DNA from: Bacillota bacterium
GTDB taxonomy: Bacteria; Bacillota; Clostridia; Lachnospirales; Lachnospiraceae
Assembly (NCBI GenBank): GCA_023424235.1
Contig: JAFAEB010000435.1
Location: 1 to 16,634 of the forward strand
Length of the DNA stretch: 16,634 nt
Direction of reading: 5' to 3'
Shown here one piece after another: positions 15,790 to 16,634 of the stretch. How positions within the stretch are numbered: position 1 is the stretch's first letter; each line of letters opens with the position of its first letter. Made by a program: the position numbers and the translations under genes. The notes under the pieces were generated by a model that was not told the origin of the DNA, ran no database searches, and saw only the letters and a list, made by a program, of their open reading frames with translations.

Positions 15790-16634
15790 ATGAACAAAGA
15801 AATATTTTTTCAAAATGGGCGTAAGAATCACTTTTTTGATCATGTAGATCGAATTAGTGATTATTGTAAAACCTATTGGCCGCAAGATGTTGAGCATATT
15901 TTAAGGGTTGCTAATGAAGTATGCGATCAATATTTTTTATTTGATTTAAAATGGGATATGGAGAGAACTTATGAAGCAGTAATTTTTAATAATGAAATTG
16001 ATTGGAGATATATGCCAGGAAATGATCCAGAGTTTATATATCAACTTTGCCGTCATAGGTATTTTATATGTCTAGGTCAAGCATATGCAATGACAAAAGA
16101 TGAAAAATATGCGAAAACTTTTGTTAAGCTATTATTGAATTTTATAGAAAAAGAACCTTTGCATAAAGAAGGAAGTAGAGCAACTACCTGGAGAAGTATT
16201 GAAGCTGGACTCAGAGGGGCTTCATGGACGAAAGCAATTCGTTACTTTAGTGATAGCGAATATCTAACCGATGAAGTCATTGACGTATTCTATGAATCTT
16301 TATTAGTACATGGACAATATTTAGTCGATGTCTATTCACCATTTCGATTAATAAGTAATTGGGGAATATTAGAAAATCAAGGATTGTTTCAGATCGCTAT
16401 TCTTTTACCTGATGGAGAACTTAGGGATAAATGGATAGGACTTGCATTAGAAAGACTTAATAAGCAAATCTCAATTCAGGTTATGAGAGATGGTGTACAT
16501 TGGGAACAATCACCCATGTATCATAACGAAGTCCTACATTGTTTCCAAGATGTAATCATTCTGGCAACTCGTAATAAAATAACGATTCCTGAAAATATAT
16601 TATCTAAAGTAAAAGCAATGACCTTAACCAATAT
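15790..16634 (+). CDS. Heparinase II/III-like protein, N-terminal part, cut by window end
   Basis: The frame is open from ATG 15790 to the end of the window (281 complete codons), so the 3' part is missing. The start has AGGAG about six bases upstream. The visible part is the alpha-helical toroid domain of a heparinase II/III-type lyase: EIDWRYMPGNDPEFIYQLCR, then ATTWRSIEAGLRGASW, ISNWGILENQGLFQ and DGVHWEQSPMYHNEVLH. These Trp/Asn/Tyr/His-rich blocks line the substrate cleft in characterised relatives such as heparinase III. The C-terminal beta domain would lie beyond the window. No signal peptide is seen (MNKEIFFQNGRKNHFFDHV). It follows GH88 by 97 bp without an evident terminator and is probably cotranscribed. 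It is clearly distinct in sequence from the lyase at 12461-14311, so the two may act on different linkages or chain ends. Confidence 0.9.
   Translation, partial: MNKEIFFQNGRKNHFFDHVDRISDYCKTYWPQDVEHILRVANEVCDQYFLFDLKWDMERTYEAVIFNNEIDWRYMPGNDPEFIYQLCRHRYFICLGQAYAMTKDEKYAKTFVKLLLNFIEKEPLHKEGSRATTWRSIEAGLRGASWTKAIRYFSDSEYLTDEVIDVFYESLLVHGQYLVDVYSPFRLISNWGILENQGLFQIAILLPDGELRDKWIGLALERLNKQISIQVMRDGVHWEQSPMYHNEVLHCFQDVIILATRNKITIPENILSKVKAMTLTN

Noticed and set aside
1..16634. CRISPR array, tRNA/rRNA genes, transposase or phage genes
   Set aside because: No regularly spaced repeats, no tRNA cloverleaf or rRNA sequence, and no recognisable transposase, integrase or phage protein were seen on either strand.

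Overview
This is a low-GC, Gram-positive chromosomal segment. It has AT-rich third positions, strong AGGAGG-type ribosome binding sites, a T-box leader, and the conserved order infB-rbfA-nrnA-truB-ribF. Protein style (RbfA with an acidic tail, TruB beginning MINGIINVYKEKGFTS, a clostridial-type MetRS-like protein, cytoplasmic heparinase II/III-like lyases) suggests a Lachnospiraceae clostridium, possibly close to Lachnoclostridium (Clostridium) phytofermentans. The species call is an inference from recognition, not a search.

Layout. Positions 1-5749 (+) carry the downstream half of the translation/RNA-maturation operon: infB (5' end outside the window), rbfA, an nrnA-like DHH phosphoesterase, truB and ribF. 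A 205-bp multi-armed inverted-repeat element lies between infB and rbfA. A long hairpin separates ribF from a convergent MocR-type GntR/aminotransferase regulator (5915-7357, -). That regulator appears to lack the PLP-binding lysine. Next come a promoter and a methionine-type T-box riboswitch (about 7515-7778) controlling a divergent MetRS-like gene (7838-9841, +) whose KMSKS loop is degenerate. After another long hairpin and a clear promoter, an ABC ATPase/permease pair (10058-12369, +) overlaps by 4 bp and ends at a strong intrinsic terminator.

The last 4.2 kb is a carbohydrate island. A heparinase II/III-like protein (12461-14311, -) is divergent from a GH88 unsaturated glucuronyl hydrolase (14529-15692, +). 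A second heparinase II/III-like gene follows (from 15790, +, cut by the window end). None of the three has a signal peptide, which suggests intracellular breakdown of imported uronic-acid oligosaccharides: lyases make 4,5-unsaturated ends and GH88 removes them. The divergent intergenic region holds a perfect 13-bp inverted repeat with a -10-like TATAAT in each arm, a probable shared operator/promoter.

Most of the window is ordinary. The parts that deserve a second look are the infB-rbfA structured element, the MocR protein with two altered PLP contacts, the MetRS-like protein with an altered KMSKS and an extra insert under T-box control, and the symmetric divergent promoter of the lyase island. 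I did not find a clearly new multi-gene system.
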